Shown piece by piece: positions 62,426-64,000 of a DNA stretch of 64,000 nt. The translations under genes were made by a program, and so were the position numbers. The notes under the pieces were generated by a model, which made no database searches, was not told the DNA's origin, and saw only the letters and a list, made by a program, of their open reading frames with translations. Each line of letters starts with the position of its first letter. The first letter of the stretch is position 1. The stretch is from JAGQWW01 sp041392845 (GTDB taxonomy: Bacteria; Bacteroidota; Bacteroidia; Chitinophagales; Saprospiraceae), in assembly GCA_041392845.1 (NCBI GenBank), contig JAWKLG010000020.1, positions 1 to 64,000 of the forward strand, given 5' to 3'.

Positions 62426-63454
62426 ATGAAAGATGCTACTTCTGAAAAAAGAAATTATCCAACCATTGTAAAGGTTTGGCTTTGCATCGGTCTCTTTATG
62501 TTGGTGATGCAGGTTGTAATTGGTGGGATTACTCGGCTTACAGGTTCCGGCCTTTCGATTACCAAGTGGGAAATTGTTACTGGTACACTTCCTCCTTTGA
62601 ATGCGGATGCCTGGCAGCATGAGTTTGATTTATACAAGGAAACGCCACAATACCAAAAGATAAATGAAGGAATGAGCCTGAGTGAGTTTAAATTCATTTA
62701 TTTCTGGGAATATTTCCACAGGCTTTGGGCAAGGTCAATGGGCTTCGTTTTTCTAATTCCCTTTTTAATCTTCTGGAGGAAGAAATACATTGATCCTCCT
62801 CTTATGAAGAAATTGGGAATAGTTGTTCTGCTTGCTGCAGTTGTTGCTGTTTTTGGATGGATTATGGTAGCAAGCGGATTGGTTGATAGACCCTGGGTAA
62901 ATGCATATAAACTCACATTGCATCTTTCCCTCGCTCTTCTTGTATTTTCTTATTTGTTGTGGACTACCTTTTATGCTTTCGGTATTCGTAATTCAATAAT
63001 TGAATCTGCATCAAAATGGCGAAGTTTAAATATTTGGCTTCTGGTGTTGGTTTGTTTTCAAATTATATTAGGTGGTTTAATGTCTGGGATGCATGCGGCA
63101 CTGGTTTATCCTACCTGGCCATTAATGCATGATAGCTTCATTCCTTCTTTATTGTTTGATAGCGAGAATTGGAAATTGATTCATTTTACTGATTATGACA
63201 AGAATCCATTCATGCCGGCATTGGTTCAAGTTTTCCACAGAATGACAGGATATCTTGTTTATATCTTTGGAGTTTGGTTTAGCTTCAAATTATTTAAGAG
63301 CGCTAAAACTCAAAGTTTGAAAATAGCATCGCTGCTATTTTTAGGTTTTCTGAATCTGCAAGTAATTCTCGGAATTCTAACTTTGATCGGCAGTAAAGGG
63401 ATGGTACCAGTGGGTTTAGGTGTTATGCATCAAGGAGTTGCACTTTTGTATTAG
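62426..63454 (+). CDS. ctaA: Heme A synthase (COX15/CtaA), 3' end apparently frameshifted
   Basis: 342 residues from the ATG at 62426, as written. Eight-helix COX15 fold: GGITRLTGSGLSITKWEIVTG near the start, heme-ligand histidines in EYFHRLWAR, KLTLHLSLALL, VFHRMTGYLV and the final MHQGVA. It oxidises heme O to heme A for cytochrome aa3 oxidase. The frame stops four residues after HQGVA, inside what should be the last membrane helix. One extra T in the T4 run at 63444-63447 would restore a helix and a natural end at 63510. Either a sequencing or assembly indel or a real lesion. Confidence 0.88.
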   Translation: MKDATSEKRNYPTIVKVWLCIGLFMLVMQVVIGGITRLTGSGLSITKWEIVTGTLPPLNADAWQHEFDLYKETPQYQKINEGMSLSEFKFIYFWEYFHRLWARSMGFVFLIPFLIFWRKKYIDPPLMKKLGIVVLLAAVVAVFGWIMVASGLVDRPWVNAYKLTLHLSLALLVFSYLLWTTFYAFGIRNSIIESASKWRSLNIWLLVLVCFQIILGGLMSGMHAALVYPTWPLMHDSFIPSLLFDSENWKLIHFTDYDKNPFMPALVQVFHRMTGYLVYIFGVWFSFKLFKSAKTQSLKIASLLFLGFLNLQVILGILTLIGSKGMVPVGLGVMHQGVALLY

Positions 63455-63510
63455 GATCTTGCCTATTCATGTTGTATCATTTTCGTACTGCTGATATAAA
63501 TCGATATTGA
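63444..63510 (+). other. Out-of-frame remainder of the ctaA C-terminus
   Basis: Read one frame over, this stretch gives FVLGSCLFMLYHFRTADINR and a stop codon at 63508-63510, a plausible final membrane helix with a basic tail, directly after the premature stop of ctaA. It supports a one-base loss at the T4 homopolymer. Confidence 0.65.
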
Positions 63511-64000
63511 TTCTTTGAATAGTCTTTCCTCCGTTAGTCTGCTTGATATTTTATGTGTTGAAAAAATAGAGGTGCTTATTAACATGGTGTAGATAATATA
63601 TTTGATTTTTAATCTACTTACTCCATATATCAACATAATTACCAGTCCTATCCAAGTATAGACTAATAGTGTTTGGGCTAAATCTATATGTAGATTTTCT
63701 ATTTTATTGGCTGGGATTTTATTCACCCATTCAAGTAAATAGATTAAAAGCTTTATTAGCTGCTCCAAAATTATCAATCCCATTTTTCCTAAGATGGGTA
63801 CAAAAGGAAATAATATTAATGATATTATTCCAAGGATTAGTATCCCGAAAGTTAAATCCATTACCAGGATTCCGCTCAATAAAAAATAGACTGGCATTTC
63901 TCCGCTATAAAAAATGATAATGGGTATGAGTGGGATTTGGGCTGAGATCCCAATTGCTGTTATTTCCCAAAAGTGATTGATCCATCTGGTTGATGGAATC
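63463..64000 (-). CDS. ComEC/Rec2-like competence membrane protein, C-terminal fragment
   Basis: The frame is open to the window edge, well beyond the first ATG (63897), giving about 178 residues of the C-terminal part. Upstream residues read INHFWEITAIGISAQIPLIP, then PVYFLLSGILVMDLTFGILI, the ComEC Competence-domain helices. Four or more membrane helices follow, then a short basic tail. ComEC forms the DNA uptake channel in transformation. The stop comes soon after the last helix, without the extra C-terminal region I remember in Bacteroidota homologues, and the 3' end overlaps the frame-restored ctaA by 48 bases. Confidence 0.72.
   Translation of the reverse strand, partial: IPSTRWINHFWEITAIGISAQIPLIPIIIFYSGEMPVYFLLSGILVMDLTFGILILGIISLILFPFVPILGKMGLIILEQLIKLLIYLLEWVNKIPANKIENLHIDLAQTLLVYTWIGLVIMLIYGVSRLKIKYIIYTMLISTSIFSTHKISSRLTEERLFKESISIYISSTKMIQHE

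Noticed and set aside
1..64000. Mobile elements, prophage or CRISPR arrays
   Set aside because: No transposase, integrase, phage structural gene, direct-repeat array or terminal inverted repeats were seen.

Overview
The window is chromosomal DNA from a gliding-type member of the Bacteroidota, most likely the Saprospiria (Lewinella/Haliscomenobacter-like). Supporting signs are the gliding lipoprotein GldH, several secreted proteins with type IX secretion (T9SS) C-terminal sorting domains, many TAnnTTTG (-7) promoter elements of the Bacteroidota type, the Bacteroidota form of arginine decarboxylase, BlaI/M56/TonB modules, and TPR- and propeller-linked class III cyclases. The lineage call is inference from gene content. 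I see no insertion sequence, prophage, CRISPR array, rRNA or tRNA.

Layout. 0-4 kb: the end of an outer-membrane barrel gene, then a two-gene short-chain dehydrogenase operon with an AraC-type regulator upstream. 4-10 kb: a TPR-adenylyl cyclase, then small envelope or unknown genes (DUF3024, TraB/GumN, SH3, LysM). 10-19 kb: a CsgG-like/barrel protein, two MsbA-type ABC exporters, a DUF3089 hydrolase and a PBP4-type carboxypeptidase operon. 19-26 kb: peroxiredoxin, a degenerate M16 peptidase, the BlaI-M56/TonB-TonB operon with a visible promoter and operator, and a propeller-Y_Y_Y-adenylyl cyclase. 26-31 kb: release factor 3, arginine decarboxylase and an ECF sigma factor. 30-41 kb: DUF5691, gldH, dnaJ-grpE, a TlpA-like thioredoxin, feoAB and uvrA. 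41-46 kb: an FG-GAP T9SS protein, a long PurF paralogue, an esterase and gmhA. 46-55 kb: five tandem T9SS cargo genes of two paralogous families in one operon. 55-64 kb: DinB, a 46-residue membrane peptide gene followed by a sodium/solute symporter, ALDH7, aminopeptidase P, adk, an AT-rich intergenic region rich in DnaA-box-like 9-mers (candidate oriC), ctaA with an apparent frameshift, and the 3' end of comEC.

Themes. Two membrane cyclases have the adenylyl-cyclase residue pair (Lys/Asp) and nearly the same transducer linker, so cAMP signalling is likely in this organism. A CRP-like half-palindrome sits near -42 of the predicted feoAB promoter. Envelope biogenesis and T9SS export make up much of the rest. 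The observations I would check first are the candidate oriC at about 61.98-62.37 kb, the five-gene T9SS paralogue locus, the propeller-cyclase fusion, and the ctaA frameshift. All functional calls come from motif recognition and remembered family knowledge; no database search was run.
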